From contig NZ_BAAAOH010000001.1 of the NCBI RefSeq assembly GCF_039530225.1, positions 62,001 through 126,000 of the forward strand: DNA of 64,000 nucleotides, read 5' to 3'. The DNA is from Microbacterium pumilum (GTDB lineage: Bacteria; Actinomycetota; Actinomycetes; Actinomycetales; Microbacteriaceae). Positions within the stretch are counted from its first letter, which is position 1, and every line of letters begins with the position of its first letter. The notes below the pieces were generated by a model. The model was not told the origin of the DNA. It did no database searches and was given only the letters and a program-made list of their open reading frames with translations. Positions 16,115 to 24,964 of this stretch are shown here, in pieces. Both the position numbers and the translations under genes were made by a program.

Positions 16115-17602
16115 ATGACCGACACCGTCCGCACCGCAGCCCGCCTCATCGATGAGGACTCGTTCACCGGGAAGATCTACATCGACGGCGAATGGGTCGT
16201 CGGAGCCGGCGGCGAACTGGCTTCGATCGAGCCCGCCACCGGATCGGCGATCGCAACCGTCGGAATCGCGGGTCGAGAGGATGTCACCCGCGCAGCGGAA
16301 GGTGCCGCCCGAGCACAACGGGAGTGGGCTGCAGCCCCGCATCCGTTGCGCGCCGCGGTTCTCCGCCGCGCAGGCCAGCTCTGGGAGGAGCACGCCGACG
16401 AGATCATGGGATGGAATGTGCGCGAGGTGGGCGCGATTCCTCCCCTGGCCGGCTTCGCGCTGCACGTCACGGCCGCGGAGTGCTACGAAGCGTCGTCGCT
16501 CCCGTCGGCGCCGCTCGGAGCGATGCTCGCCAGCGAGGAGCCCCGGCTTTCCCTCGCGGAGCGGAATCCGGTCGGTGTCGTCGGCGTGATCTCTCCCTTC
16601 AACGTTCCGCTGATCCTCGGCATCCGCGCCGTCGCGCCCGCCCTCGCGCTGGGCAACGCCGTGCTGCTCAAGCCCGACCCACGAACGGTCGTCACCGGTG
16701 GCGTTTCGATGGTGCGCATCTTCGAGGAGGCCGGGCTGCCGGCCGGTCTGCTGCAGCTTGTGCCCGGCGGCGCGGATGTCGGCGAGGCGATGATCGCCGA
16801 CCCCAGGGTGAGGGTCATCGCATTCACCGGCTCCACTCGCGCCGGCCGCAAGGTCGGCGAGCTCGCGGGGCGCCACCTCACGCGAGCCCATCTCGAGCTG
16901 GGCGGCAACTCCGCATACGTGATCCGCCAAGACGCGGACATCGACCAGGCCGTGAACCTCGCCACGTGGGGATCGTTTCTGCACCAGGGACAGATCTGCA
17001 TGACGATCGGACGCCACATCGTCCACGAGTCGCTGTTCGACGAGTACGTGGCGAAGCTCGCGGCCAAGGCGGAGTCGATGGTGGTCGGTGATCCGGCCCA
17101 GGGCCAGGTGCATCTCGGCCCGCTCATCGATGAGGTCCAGCGCGATCGGGTCCACACCCTGGTTCAGGATGCCGTCGCCCAGGGTGCGCACCTGCGCGCC
17201 GGCGGCAGCTACGAGGGCCTCTACTATCGGCCGACGGTGCTGGCGAACACGCCCACGGATGCCGCAGCGTACTGCGACGAAGTCTTCGGCCCGGTCGCGT
17301 CGGTGGTCTCGTACGCGACCGACGACGAGGCCGTCGCGCTGGCCGCAGCGACCGAGTACGGTCTTTCGCTCGGAATCATCAGCCGCGACGTGTTCGGGGC
17401 GCTCGAACTCGCCAGGCGCATCCCGAGTGGAATCGTCCACATCAACGATCAGACCGTCAACGACGAGGCGAACGCACCGTTCGGTGGGGTCGGGGCATCC
17501 GGCACCGGCTCGCGCCACGGCGGGGCGCAGGCGAACATCGATGCCTTCACCGAGACCCGATGGATCACACTCCGGCGAGAGCCGGGCAGCTACCCGTTGT
17601 AG
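16115..17602 (+). CDS. Aldehyde dehydrogenase, benzaldehyde/vanillin dehydrogenase-like
   Basis: A 495-residue NAD(P)-dependent aldehyde dehydrogenase at the end of the catabolic operon. Catalytic C295 lies in HQGQICMTIGRHIV and the base E261 in AHLELGGNSAYVI; the substrate loop SPFNVPLILG and the pattern with HQGQICM resemble the aryl-aldehyde (benzaldehyde, vanillin) branch. ATG 16115 follows GAGAAGG. A role in oxidising an arylacetaldehyde to feed the ring-cleavage pathway fits the context; succinic semialdehyde is the alternative substrate. The exact substrate is inference. Confidence 0.88.
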   Translation: MTDTVRTAARLIDEDSFTGKIYIDGEWVVGAGGELASIEPATGSAIATVGIAGREDVTRAAEGAARAQREWAAAPHPLRAAVLRRAGQLWEEHADEIMGWNVREVGAIPPLAGFALHVTAAECYEASSLPSAPLGAMLASEEPRLSLAERNPVGVVGVISPFNVPLILGIRAVAPALALGNAVLLKPDPRTVVTGGVSMVRIFEEAGLPAGLLQLVPGGADVGEAMIADPRVRVIAFTGSTRAGRKVGELAGRHLTRAHLELGGNSAYVIRQDADIDQAVNLATWGSFLHQGQICMTIGRHIVHESLFDEYVAKLAAKAESMVVGDPAQGQVHLGPLIDEVQRDRVHTLVQDAVAQGAHLRAGGSYEGLYYRPTVLANTPTDAAAYCDEVFGPVASVVSYATDDEAVALAAATEYGLSLGIISRDVFGALELARRIPSGIVHINDQTVNDEANAPFGGVGASGTGSRHGGAQANIDAFTETRWITLRREPGSYPL

Positions 17603-17620
17603 CGGCAGCGAGCACGGTGC

Positions 17621-18016
17621 TCAGCCACGGTCGACCACGGCGCGATTCACCACCTCGGTGTCGGTGACCTGCTCGAACGTCGTGACCTTGCCGTCGGCTA
17701 GATGCCAGATATGCGCGACCCGGGCCGAGAACGGTCGATCGGTGGCCCGATAGGTGCCGGAGTACGTGCCCAGTCCGACCACCGCGTCGCCGCCGTCGAT
17801 CAGCTCGTCGACCGTGAGCATGAAACCCTCGAAGTCGCGCTGAATTCTTGCGAAGACGTTCTCGGCGACCGCGTGGGGGCCGATGTACGTGCCGGCGTAG
17901 GGAAAGCCCTCGGCTTCGGTCCATCTGACGTCATCCGCCAGGGGTGCGAGCATGCCCGCCAGATCGCCCCGATCGGATGCCGCGTAGTGGGCGCGGATGA
18001 TGTCTGCATTGCTCAT
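17621..18016 (-). CDS. SnoaL-like / NTF2-fold protein
   Basis: A 131-residue cone-fold protein starting MSNADIIRAHYAASDRGDLA, with the SnoaL-type pattern of an N-terminal helix pair, the DDVRWTEAEGFPYAGTYIG strand region, and a C-terminal sheet VARVAHIWHLADGKVTTFEQ. Family members include polyketide cyclases, ketosteroid isomerase-like enzymes and small-molecule hydrolases. I start it at ATG 18016; further upstream codons lie inside the MoaF-like gene. It is the last gene of the seven-gene leftward operon and converges with the aldehyde dehydrogenase gene. Isomerisation of a pathway intermediate is possible but unproven. Confidence 0.8.
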   Translation of the reverse strand: MSNADIIRAHYAASDRGDLAGMLAPLADDVRWTEAEGFPYAGTYIGPHAVAENVFARIQRDFEGFMLTVDELIDGGDAVVGLGTYSGTYRATDRPFSARVAHIWHLADGKVTTFEQVTDTEVVNRAVVDRG

Positions 18017-18026
18017 GATCGTCCTC

Positions 18027-18830
18027 TCAGACCGGCTGCATGTCGGGATACGCGACCGATCCCAGCGGGTAGATGTGGCCTCCGCCACGTGAGTGCTCGG
18101 CATCTCCCGCGCCGTTCAGTCCGAGGAAGATCCCCGTGGTCCGCAGCTGATAGCTCAGATCGTGCAGCCAGACGCTGGCGACTGCGATGCGGAACTCGCG
18201 GAAGCAGAACAGGTAGAGCCCGTCCGCGAACTTCCACACCGTCGACAGATCCGTGTCACCGTGACCGCGCTGCACGCCTTCCAGGCACTGCCACGTGTAG
18301 CGCTGGCTGGAGAGGTACACATGCTCGTAGAGGTGATGCGGGCTGTAGCGGTAGACGTTTCTCTTGCCCACCAGGTCGCGACTCGGAGCGGGGACTTCTC
18401 CCGTCGCCGTTCCGCCGCCTGTCACACCCGCCCAGAAGCGCTGCGTGACCTGAGGTGTTCCCTCGATGGCCTGCTGGGCGATGTAGGAGAGCACCGCGAC
18501 GACACGATGCGTCGATGTCGAATAGACGAGGGTGAGTGCGGTGCGGTCACGACTCGAGAGCGGCAGATTGACGAAGATGACGTCCTCTCGGACGGCGACA
18601 GCGTCGTACTCGTCGGTGGTGCCGGGGGGAGCGCCGATCGCGCCATCCGCTGTCCAGGTCACTTCGGAAGCTGCGAACGACAGCGAGATGCTGGTTCCGT
18701 CGTCGAGCACGAGATCGAGCGACTGCCCCTCGAGCGAGACGTTCGGAAGTCGGTAGGTGTCGATTCCGGCAGCGAACTCGTCGTAGGTGCGCCACTCGTC
18801 GAGAGCGGCGTCCGGGGTGTTGTCAGGCAT
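18027..18830 (-). CDS. MoaF-family protein
   Basis: A 267-residue protein with the two-part MoaF architecture: an N-terminal lipocalin-like half (residues about 25-120) and a C-terminal half with the family blocks NVYRYSPHHLYEHVYL, TWQCLEGVQRGHG and FADGLYLFCFREF. In spite of the old name, MoaF proteins are linked to monoamine and aromatic regulons (the Klebsiella moa operon), not to molybdopterin synthesis, and their biochemical role is unknown. It overlaps the alcohol dehydrogenase gene by 8 bases and precedes the SnoaL-like gene. Its place in a homoprotocatechuate island supports an aromatic-amine or phenylethanoid connection (inference). Confidence 0.82.
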   Translation of the reverse strand: MPDNTPDAALDEWRTYDEFAAGIDTYRLPNVSLEGQSLDLVLDDGTSISLSFAASEVTWTADGAIGAPPGTTDEYDAVAVREDVIFVNLPLSSRDRTALTLVYSTSTHRVVAVLSYIAQQAIEGTPQVTQRFWAGVTGGGTATGEVPAPSRDLVGKRNVYRYSPHHLYEHVYLSSQRYTWQCLEGVQRGHGDTDLSTVWKFADGLYLFCFREFRIAVASVWLHDLSYQLRTTGIFLGLNGAGDAEHSRGGGHIYPLGSVAYPDMQPV

Positions 18831-19962
18831 GAGGTTCCTTCGCTGTCGTTGATTCTGGGTCCAGCACGGCCTTGATCACCCCGTCCGCGCGGGATTCGAC
18901 GAGCGCGAAGGCATCGCGCACCGCGTCCAATCCGAACCGATGGGTGATCATGTCGTCGAAGGGATACTCCCCGCGGCTGAGCATCGCGATCGCCGGCTCA
19001 TAACCCCCCGCGGACAGGAAACTGGGGAGCACGTCCGGTTCGCGAGTCAGCAGGTCCTCGTCCGCGAAGAAGGTCACCGGTACCTGGGCCCCGCAGGCTC
19101 CAGCGAGCACTACCCGACCGCCGCGTCGGACGATTCGGACGGCATCTCGCTGCGCCTCGGCGACGCCAGCGATCTCGATCACGACATCCGGCAGAACCCC
19201 ACCCGATGCGGCGCGCACGGCGGCAGCGAGATCGGGCTCCGCGCGCGAATCGATCACGGCATCAGCGCCGAAACGGCGGGCGAACTCCAACCGCGACGGA
19301 CGCGTGCCGATGACGATCACGCGTCCGGCCCCCGCGGTGCGCGCGGCTGCGGCGATCAGCATGCCGACCGGGCCCGGACCGATCACCGCGACGATCTCGC
19401 CGGGTGCGACCCTCCCGCGCGCTATCGCCCGGTGAGCGACGGCGAGCGGTTCGGTCAGGACAGCCCGCTCCCAGGGAAGATCAGCGGGCAGAGGATGGAT
19501 GATGGCTTCCGACGGGGCGTACAGGTAGTCGGCGTAACCGCCCCATAGCCCGGGCTCGACCGTGCGGGGGATGTTCACGCCGTACTGCCGACCGCGATGC
19601 AGCCCGTTCTGCGGATCGTCTCGCTCGCAGAGGTTGTAACGCCCTTCTCTGCACCGCGCGCAAGACCGGCAAGGCAGCAGCATCTCGACGGCTACGTGGT
19701 CTCCTACCCGGAGCCCGCGGGTCTCAGCCGCGCTGGCCCCGATCGCTGCGACCTCGCCGACGAACTCGTGCCCAGGAACCAGCGGGAACGGGTCGCCGAT
19801 GTGTCCCGCGAGCAGGTGGATGTCAGTCGCGCAGATGCCCACAAGTGCGATCCTCACGAGCGTGTCGTCGTCTCCAGGCGTCGGCACCGGCTGAGTCTCG
19901 ACGCCGACGCTCCCGACTGCGCGGAACACGACTTGGCGGCTCTCCGCGAACAGCTGCGTCAT
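18823..19962 (-). CDS. Zinc-dependent alcohol dehydrogenase (threonine/sorbitol dehydrogenase-like MDR)
   Basis: A 379-residue medium-chain dehydrogenase. The catalytic zinc ligand is the Cys of LVGICATDIHLLAGH with the downstream GHEFVGEV; the structural zinc lobe is complete (PCRSCARCREGRYNLC, four Cys). The nucleotide loop is VIGPGPVGMLIAAA. ATG 19962 is chosen because GAGGGAG precedes it; 15 further in-frame residues upstream look non-native. It lies 28 bases after the LivF-like gene in the transporter operon, so it probably oxidises the imported alcohol to an aldehyde (inference). The sequence does not define the alcohol. Confidence 0.9.
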   Translation of the reverse strand: MTQLFAESRQVVFRAVGSVGVETQPVPTPGDDDTLVRIALVGICATDIHLLAGHIGDPFPLVPGHEFVGEVAAIGASAAETRGLRVGDHVAVEMLLPCRSCARCREGRYNLCERDDPQNGLHRGRQYGVNIPRTVEPGLWGGYADYLYAPSEAIIHPLPADLPWERAVLTEPLAVAHRAIARGRVAPGEIVAVIGPGPVGMLIAAAARTAGAGRVIVIGTRPSRLEFARRFGADAVIDSRAEPDLAAAVRAASGGVLPDVVIEIAGVAEAQRDAVRIVRRGGRVVLAGACGAQVPVTFFADEDLLTREPDVLPSFLSAGGYEPAIAMLSRGEYPFDDMITHRFGLDAVRDAFALVESRADGVIKAVLDPESTTAKEPHA

Positions 19963-19990
19963 GCTTGCATCTCCCTCAGTGGTCGGCCCG

Positions 19991-20677
19991 TCATCCGAGG
20001 TACGCACGTCTCAGCATGGTCTCGTCGGCCAGCAGGGGCGCCGGTGCGCCCTGATACGACACGCGCCCGCTCGTCACCACGAGCGCGGTGCTCGCCACCC
20101 CCAGTGCGAGGTGCGCGAACTGCTCGACGAGCAGGACGCCCACCCCCGACGCTGCGATCTGCTTGATCGTGGGAATCAGTCTGAGGAACACGACCGGCGC
20201 GAGGCCCAGCGACATCTCATCGAGCAGCAGGATCTTGGGGCGCGAAGCGAACGCCCGGGCGAGCACCAGCATCTGCTGCTCTCCTCCGGACAGCAGGACG
20301 GCCGCACTGTCGACGCGCTTCCCCAATTCCGGAAAGAGCGCCATCGCGTCGTCGAAGTCGGTCTTCGTGCGCGCGGTCAACTTCAGATGCTCGCGCACAG
20401 TGAGAGAGGGGAAGATCATCCGTCCCTGCTCGACATGGCTGATGCCGGCGAGTGCGCGCTTTCGCCGCGTGAGCTTGCGCACATCCCTGCCATCCATCGT
20501 GATCTCGCCGCTGACCGTCGTCACCAGACCCGACACGGCTTCGAGCAGGCTCGTCTTCCCCGCCCCGTTGGGACCCACGAGCGTCGTGATCTCACCGGGA
20601 GCGATCTCCACGGAGACGCCAGAGATGACGGGGCCGATACCGCGCCGGACGGTGACGTCCGCGAGGACAAGACTCAT
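19991..20677 (-). CDS. Branched-chain/aromatic-type ABC transporter ATPase, LivF-like
   Basis: A 228-residue ATPase of the HAAT family. Walker A is GPNGAGKTSLLEAVSG, the signature LSGGEQQMLVLARAF and Walker B KILLLDEMSLGLAP. The length is normal for LivF. The start overlaps the stop of the fused permease-ATPase gene as ATGA. It would dimerise with the ATPase half of that fusion. Confidence 0.93.
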   Translation of the reverse strand: MSLVLADVTVRRGIGPVISGVSVEIAPGEITTLVGPNGAGKTSLLEAVSGLVTTVSGEITMDGRDVRKLTRRKRALAGISHVEQGRMIFPSLTVREHLKLTARTKTDFDDAMALFPELGKRVDSAAVLLSGGEQQMLVLARAFASRPKILLLDEMSLGLAPVVFLRLIPTIKQIAASGVGVLLVEQFAHLALGVASTALVVTSGRVSYQGAPAPLLADETMLRRAYLG

Positions 20678-22494
20678 GACAGCAGCTCCGTCTCGCCCAT
20701 GTATGCCCGGAGGACCTCCGGATCGGAGAGCACCGACTCCTGAAGTCCCGCCGCCAGCACCTTGCCGAAGTTCAGGACGACGATATTCGAGCAGACGCTG
20801 CGCACCAGGTCCAGGTCGTGCTCGATGATGAGCAGCGTCACGCCGAACTTATCGGGCACCGCGCGCAGTCGATCGGCGAACGCAAGGTGCTCCTCATGCG
20901 ACAGCCCCGCCGCCGGCTCGTCGAGCAGCAGGAGCCGTGGCCCGGCCGCGACGTTCGCCGCCACTTCGATGAGTCTTCGCGTGCCCACATCGACGATCTG
21001 GAGCGGCGTCCGCGACGGCGGACACCCGAAGAAGCCGAGGACCTCTTGTATCCGGTCGGCGGGGACGTCGCGCCCGGCGACGAAGCGACCGTATGCGCCG
21101 ACGGTCATGGTCGAGGGGACTCGGTCCTGCTGGAAGGTGCGGCGGAGCCCCGCGCGCGCGATCCTGTGCGGAGCGAGACCGTCGAGCGCGGTGCCGCCGA
21201 GCCTCACGCTGCCCCTGTGCTGCGGCAGGAAGCCGGTCAGCGCGTCGACGAACGTCGACTTGCCGGCTCCGTTCGGCCCGATCAGTCCGAGGATCTCGCC
21301 CTCGCGCACCTGCAGATCGACGTCGGAGAGGGCGGCGACCGCGCCGAACTGGACCGTCAGCCCCTCCACCCGCAGCAGCACCTCGGGGCCCGCGATGGGC
21401 ACGGGCGCCGCGATGGGCGCGAGCGCGGCAAGAGTCGACTCGGCATCCGAGATGTCGCGCCGGCGCCGACGTCGGATCAGGGCGTTCCGGATGTCGTTTC
21501 CCAGGTTGGAGTTCGTCGTGAGGGCCTGGATCCCGAGCGCGGCGAACGCGATGTTCGCCCACTCGAGAGGTACGCCGAACTGCTTGAGGATCTCTGGGAT
21601 GAGAATGAAAAGCATGCCGCCCAGCAGCGCCATCTCGAGCAGATGCGCGCCGACGGCGATCGACAGCACGTACAGCCCCAGCGAGTTCAGGGTCTGAAAG
21701 GTGATGTAGTTCGCAGTGGTCACCTGCCCGACGATCAGGCACCCCGCGATGCCCCCGATGAACGCGCTCACGGTGAACGCGCTGAGCTTGGCGGACGTGA
21801 CGCTCGTTCCCGATGACGCGGTGCCTCGCTCTGAGAACGCAACCGATCTCCACCCCGCGCCCCACCGGCTGCGCTGCAGGAAGAACACGCTGAGCCCGAC
21901 GACGACGACGACCACAGCCACGAAGAGGAAGTAATACCGGTTGCCGGACAGGTCTGACGACCCGGGGATGTCAAAGGGGCGCGCGACTCGTTCGTTCGTC
22001 CACTGATCGGGGAACGAGACCTTCTGAAGGGTCATGTCCAGCGCCGCCGCGACGCCGAGTGTCACGACGGCGAGATTCACGCCGCGCAGGCGAAGCGCGG
22101 GGAGGCCGACGACGAATCCCAGGAGCGCCGCAGCGGCGCCGCCGACGACCATGGCGACGATGAAGGCGAAGCCGCCGAGCGCGGCGTGGAGTGGTGTCTG
22201 CGTCATGAGGAAGTCGAGGACCCATCCCCCGACTGCCGCGAACGACAACTGGCAGAGCGCGATCATCCCGGCAGTGCCCGTGACGATCCCCAGGCCCATC
22301 AGCGACATCGCCGCGACGAGCACCGATGTCGCGATCAGCAGCCAGTAGTCGCCGAGGATGAAACCCAGGCCGACGGCCACGAGGATCGATCCGGCGGCCA
22401 GGGCCCACGGCATCCACGGTCTTCCCTGTGCGCGTCGCGGCGCGCCGGGACCGACCGCGGTGGTCGTGGTGGTGTGAAGGTCAGCGCGCGACAT
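20674..22494 (-). CDS. Fused LivM permease and LivG ATPase
   Basis: One 606-residue polypeptide carries two subunits that are usually separate. Residues about 30-340 are a LivM-type permease with eight to ten membrane segments (e.g. WALAAGSILVAVGLGFIL) and the family loop LPALRLRGVNLAVVTLG. Residues about 370-600 are a LivG ATPase with Walker A GPNGAGKSTFVDALTG, Walker B RLLLLDEPAAGLSHEEH and a LivG-type C-terminus. No frameshift or stop separates them. It overlaps the LivH-like gene by 14 bases. Such fusions occur in actinobacterial and proteobacterial HAAT systems for aromatic acids, among other substrates. Confidence 0.92.
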   Translation of the reverse strand: MSRADLHTTTTTAVGPGAPRRAQGRPWMPWALAAGSILVAVGLGFILGDYWLLIATSVLVAAMSLMGLGIVTGTAGMIALCQLSFAAVGGWVLDFLMTQTPLHAALGGFAFIVAMVVGGAAAALLGFVVGLPALRLRGVNLAVVTLGVAAALDMTLQKVSFPDQWTNERVARPFDIPGSSDLSGNRYYFLFVAVVVVVVGLSVFFLQRSRWGAGWRSVAFSERGTASSGTSVTSAKLSAFTVSAFIGGIAGCLIVGQVTTANYITFQTLNSLGLYVLSIAVGAHLLEMALLGGMLFILIPEILKQFGVPLEWANIAFAALGIQALTTNSNLGNDIRNALIRRRRRRDISDAESTLAALAPIAAPVPIAGPEVLLRVEGLTVQFGAVAALSDVDLQVREGEILGLIGPNGAGKSTFVDALTGFLPQHRGSVRLGGTALDGLAPHRIARAGLRRTFQQDRVPSTMTVGAYGRFVAGRDVPADRIQEVLGFFGCPPSRTPLQIVDVGTRRLIEVAANVAAGPRLLLLDEPAAGLSHEEHLAFADRLRAVPDKFGVTLLIIEHDLDLVRSVCSNIVVLNFGKVLAAGLQESVLSDPEVLRAYMGETELLS

Positions 22495-23344
22495 CCCACA
22501 CCTCCTTCCGCTGGTTCCAGAGCAGGAAGAGCACGATGACGATGAGCGGCACCCAGTCTCGAAGGAGACTGATTTCGGGGAACGAGGTCAGCAGACCCTG
22601 CAGGGCGCCGACCAGCAGCCCACCTGCGATTGTGAGGGGAAGACTCGAGAACGCCCCGACGAGCGCCGCGGCGGCGGATGGAATCAGCAGAACGATCATC
22701 GACGTCGCACTGCCCGCCTGCGTGTTCCCGACGATGGAGATGAACAGTCCCGAGAGAGCACCGGTGGTCGCCCACACCAGCAGCTGGAGTCCCCGGACGT
22801 TGACGCCCAGCAGCTCCGCGGCCGTCTGTCGATCGGAGATCGCTCGCAGGCGAACTCCGAGTGGAGTACGTGTGAGCACCAATGTCGCGAGCGCGGCCAC
22901 CACGATGGCCAAGACGAGCATCAGGACGCCGACCTTCGTGACAGCGATCGTGCCCATCGTGAACAGCGGCCCGATGAGCAGCGGCGGGTTTGCCTGCGGC
23001 CTGGTCCCGAACAGGATGAACGACAGCGACATCAGACCGAGCAGCGTCGCGACAGTGACCGCGGACCGCGCGGTGGTGCTGGACTCGCCGAGCCAGGTCG
23101 AGATCACCCATCCGAGCAGGGCTGACAGCGCTGCGCTCGTGACCATCGCGATGATGATGGTCGTCCAGCCGGGCAGCCCGAGGGGAACGAAGCGCAGCGC
23201 CAGATACGCCCCGAAGACACCGACGGCGACCTGCGAGAAGTTGACCACGCGGGTGAGTGTCGCCATCAAGGTGAGCAGCACCCCGAAGACCGCGAACAGC
23301 GCCCCGGAGCTCAGCCCGACGACGAGAGCACCAAGGGTATTCAT
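22481..23344 (-). CDS. ABC transporter permease, LivH-like
   Basis: A 287-residue inner-membrane permease with about eight membrane segments. It has the LivH opening GLSSGALFAVFGVLLTLMA and the loop GVRLRAISDRQTAAELLGVN that faces the ATPases. It is the normal family length and partners the LivM half of the fusion. It lies 89 bases downstream of the binding-protein gene. Confidence 0.92.
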   Translation of the reverse strand: MNTLGALVVGLSSGALFAVFGVLLTLMATLTRVVNFSQVAVGVFGAYLALRFVPLGLPGWTTIIIAMVTSAALSALLGWVISTWLGESSTTARSAVTVATLLGLMSLSFILFGTRPQANPPLLIGPLFTMGTIAVTKVGVLMLVLAIVVAALATLVLTRTPLGVRLRAISDRQTAAELLGVNVRGLQLLVWATTGALSGLFISIVGNTQAGSATSMIVLLIPSAAAALVGAFSSLPLTIAGGLLVGALQGLLTSFPEISLLRDWVPLIVIVLFLLWNQRKEVWDVAR

Positions 23345-23433
23345 CTCGCTCCTTCACGATCGTTGCGGGGTGTTGAACGCCGGTGCGACGCGGGGCGTGG
23401 CCTCGCGTCGCACCGACGCTTCTGTGGTTCGGA

Positions 23434-24660
23434 TCAGCTCCCGGCAGGGACTGTGGTGTAGACCCAGCCCAGTTCCTCGCCCTCCATGACAGGGCCGAGC
23501 GACTCCCACGTACCGGTTCCCGCGCGGAGCACGACCGGGTAGGCCGTGTTGTTGGGCTGGTGGAAGTCGGCGTCCCCGAAGATGTACGGTGCCTGAGCCA
23601 TCGGCGACGGGATCTCCTCGCTCATACCCTTCGCGGCGGCGGTGAAGCTGTCCCTCGTGATGTCGCCGTCGATCGATTCGAGGATGTCGATGAAGTACTC
23701 GGCGGCGAGATACCCGCCCTGCGAGAACGAGGTTTTCGGAACCCCGTGCGCATCCATCGTCTGAGCCCACTCCTCGACCCCTTCGATGCTGGTGTCGCCG
23801 TAGGGCGCCCACTCCGCGGGGAGGTAGATGTCGCCCCCGTAGGCCGCGGATGCCGCGAACTGATCCGAATAGCACGACGTCAGCACGAGGAACGGCAGCG
23901 TGATTCCCTGGTTCGACGCCTCGCCCAGCAGCGCGACGACGGCATCCCCGACCTCGTTCATGAAGATCGCGTCGCAGTCCTGGCTCTTCAGGTTCGAGAC
24001 ATTGCCGGCGTAGCTCGCCTGACCGCGCACGAGCGAGGTGTCGAGGTACGCCAGCTCCTTGCCGGTGGCATCGCCCCAGGCAGCGATCGCCTGTTCGTAC
24101 GCCGCCTTCGATGCCGCCTCGTCGGGAACCATCACGGCGCAGATGTTCTCGAATCCCAGGGTCTCGGACCCGTAGTACAGGCTCGCGAACGTGTCGAAGA
24201 ACGGACCCGTGTTGGTGGGCGCGATGTTCGGTGTCGCGAAGCAGTAGGGATCGACTCCCGTGCCTTGGATCGAGACGATCCCGTTGTCCTCCCACGTCGT
24301 GTGGTTGACGGCGCAGTCCAGCAGCGAGGAGCCGCCGACGAGTGCAACAGCGCCCGACGACAGCGCGTCTTGAGCTGCGGTGGCGGATGCCGCGGGGTCG
24401 GTCTTGTCGTCGTACACGGTGTACTCGATGGGACGGCCCTCGAGTCCGCCCGCGGCGTTGTAGTCATCGAAGACCGCTTGCACCGCTTGGGGTGCCTCAG
24501 GGAAGAACGTGAGCCCGCTGAGTGCACCCACGACGATCGGATCGCCCGTCGCGGGCTCACCGCTCTCGGAGGGGGAGCCTCCCCCGCCGGATGTGCATCC
24601 GGCGAGAGCCGATACGACGGCGATGCTCGCCGCGAGCATGAGTATGCGTGATTTGTGCAT
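23434..24660 (-). CDS. ABC transporter substrate-binding lipoprotein, LivK-like
   Basis: A 408-residue extracytoplasmic receptor of the type I periplasmic-binding fold. The signal peptide MHKSRILMLAASIAVVSA ends in the lipobox ALAGC (Cys 22), followed by a Gly/Ser linker. The mature protein starts IVVGALSGLTFFPEAPQAVQ with the typical ligand-binding loop, and later GSSLLDCAVNHT and NVSNLKSQDCDAIFMNE. ATG 24660 is the start closest to the signal. It is the first gene of the leftward seven-gene operon. HAAT receptors bind branched-chain amino acids, amides or aromatic acids; the island context argues for an aromatic ligand (inference). Confidence 0.92.
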   Translation of the reverse strand: MHKSRILMLAASIAVVSALAGCTSGGGGSPSESGEPATGDPIVVGALSGLTFFPEAPQAVQAVFDDYNAAGGLEGRPIEYTVYDDKTDPAASATAAQDALSSGAVALVGGSSLLDCAVNHTTWEDNGIVSIQGTGVDPYCFATPNIAPTNTGPFFDTFASLYYGSETLGFENICAVMVPDEAASKAAYEQAIAAWGDATGKELAYLDTSLVRGQASYAGNVSNLKSQDCDAIFMNEVGDAVVALLGEASNQGITLPFLVLTSCYSDQFAASAAYGGDIYLPAEWAPYGDTSIEGVEEWAQTMDAHGVPKTSFSQGGYLAAEYFIDILESIDGDITRDSFTAAAKGMSEEIPSPMAQAPYIFGDADFHQPNNTAYPVVLRAGTGTWESLGPVMEGEELGWVYTTVPAGS

Positions 24661-24917
24661 GTGCGTTGCCTCTCGGTTGGGCGGGACCACCACGTCTCGC
24701 TGTGAGGAACAGGGGTTGGCCTGTCGATGCGCGCTGGCTCTGTGCGGGCAGCCATCCGACTGCGCGTATCTTTCGCCTAAGGCTAGAAACCGGGTGATCG
24801 TCGCACTTGTCCGACGGTGAACAGCGGTTGCCTCTGCGTGAACGCTCCCGAGCTGACTCGACGGTGCGAATACATGTCCTGCGCCGAGCAATGCCTCGAA
24901 GAGGAACTCCGTCCCAC

Positions 24918-24947
24918 TATCGGCACGAATCGTATACGATGCCGATA
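24918..24947 (+). promoter_or_regulatory. Palindromic operator candidate ATCGTATACGAT
   Basis: A perfect 12-base palindrome ATCGTATACGAT at 24929-24940, flanked by a second inverted pair TATCGGC (24918-24924) and GCCGATA (24941-24947). It lies 24 bases before the AraC gene and in the region divergent from the transporter operon. The GTATAC core is typical of GntR/FCD operators, and the half-site TATACGAT recurs at the homoprotocatechuate promoter. One regulator may therefore link both operons (inference). Confidence 0.5.
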
Positions 24948-24964
24948 ACACGAAGAGGTGAACC

